Source: an uncultured Rhodanobacteraceae bacterium | GTDB lineage: Bacteria; Pseudomonadota; Gammaproteobacteria; Xanthomonadales; SZUA-5 | Direction of reading: 5' to 3' | Assembly: GCA_937928755.1 (NCBI GenBank) | Contig: CALEZI010000148.1 | Coordinates: forward strand, 1-29,099 | DNA: 29,099 nucleotides | In this document: in pieces, positions 29,060 to 29,099 of the stretch | Position numbering within the stretch: the first letter of the stretch is position 1 | Layout of the letters: every line of letters begins with the position of its first letter | Notes under the pieces: generated by a model | What the model saw: only the letters and a program-made list of their open reading frames with translations | Database searches by the model: none | What the model was told of the DNA's origin: nothing | Position numbers and translations under genes: made by a program

Positions 29060-29099
29060 ATGTCAATCTCGTTATGCCTGCGCATCAGCGCAGTGCTGC
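29060..29099 (+). CDS. Start of an exported protein, possibly CzcC/TolC-like (partial)
   Basis: Thirteen codons are visible from ATG 29060: MSISLCLRISAVL, the beginning of a signal peptide. AAGGA lies about 5-9 nt upstream. The window ends here. Its place after a CzcI-like gene suggests an outer-membrane efflux factor, but the sequence itself cannot show this. Confidence 0.4.
   Translation, partial: MSISLCLRISAVL

Overview
The window looks like chromosomal DNA of a high-GC gammaproteobacterium, most likely Xanthomonadales/Lysobacterales. This is inferred from base composition, exported proteins carrying an F-x-x-x-F-E motif, a REP/RAYT remnant, and a truncated phage early region; no 16S or other phylogenetic marker is present.

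Layout. (1) 1-795: no confident gene; it holds a long imperfect inverted repeat resembling an integron attC site and one doubtful small ORF. (2) 796-3396: a secreted SGNH/GDSL hydrolase with C-terminal thrombospondin type 3-like calcium repeats. (3) 3397-4271: a graveyard with an Hsp70/actin-fold fragment and a decayed, partly inverted copy of the C-terminal domain of a gene that is intact at 26068-27000. (4) 4272-11902: the most interesting locus. Four exported proteins carry DUF1566 (Lcl C-terminal, C-type-lectin-like) domains, one of them fused to an alpha/beta-hydrolase lipase domain. Between the third and fourth lies the C-terminal part of a reverse transcriptase of the type found in diversity-generating retroelements (DGRs). 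DUF1566 domains are known DGR targets, and the 3' ends of these genes look like DGR variable regions. The RT lacks its catalytic half and I could not find a template repeat, so the cassette is decayed, or split with the active part elsewhere.

(5) 11903-12396: REP-like hairpins and the N-terminal stub of a RAYT (REP-associated) transposase, cut off at about 12356. (6) 12397-27000: an integrated element consisting only of phage-type early genes. A leftward operon, joined by ATGA-type overlaps, encodes an AlpA-like HTH, a RecA-fold ATPase, an SSB-like protein, an SF2 helicase, a Cas4-like Fe-S nuclease, a P4-type primase/SF3 helicase, a RuvC-like resolvase and a DUF6362 protein. A rightward operon encodes a small protein, DUF2924, a serine recombinase and a ParB-like HTH protein. 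A control region with an XRE repressor plus ImmA/IrrE protease faces a divergent pair of unrecognised proteins. No terminase, capsid, portal or tail gene is present.

(7) 27001-29099: host-like genes. Two small exported Cys/His-cluster proteins flank a membrane-anchored beta-propeller-like protein. The second, CzcI-like, precedes the start of an exported protein that runs off the window and could be a metal-efflux outer-membrane component.

How the parts may work together (inference): the DUF1566 proteins would be surface or periplasmic ligand binders diversified by retrohoming. The phage-like element would be kept silent by the XRE protein through two matching operator half-sites and released by ImmA cleavage. 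The 413-aa/310-aa pair is the element's unexplained accessory module, and its relic at 3.9 kb shows this module has entered the neighbourhood more than once.
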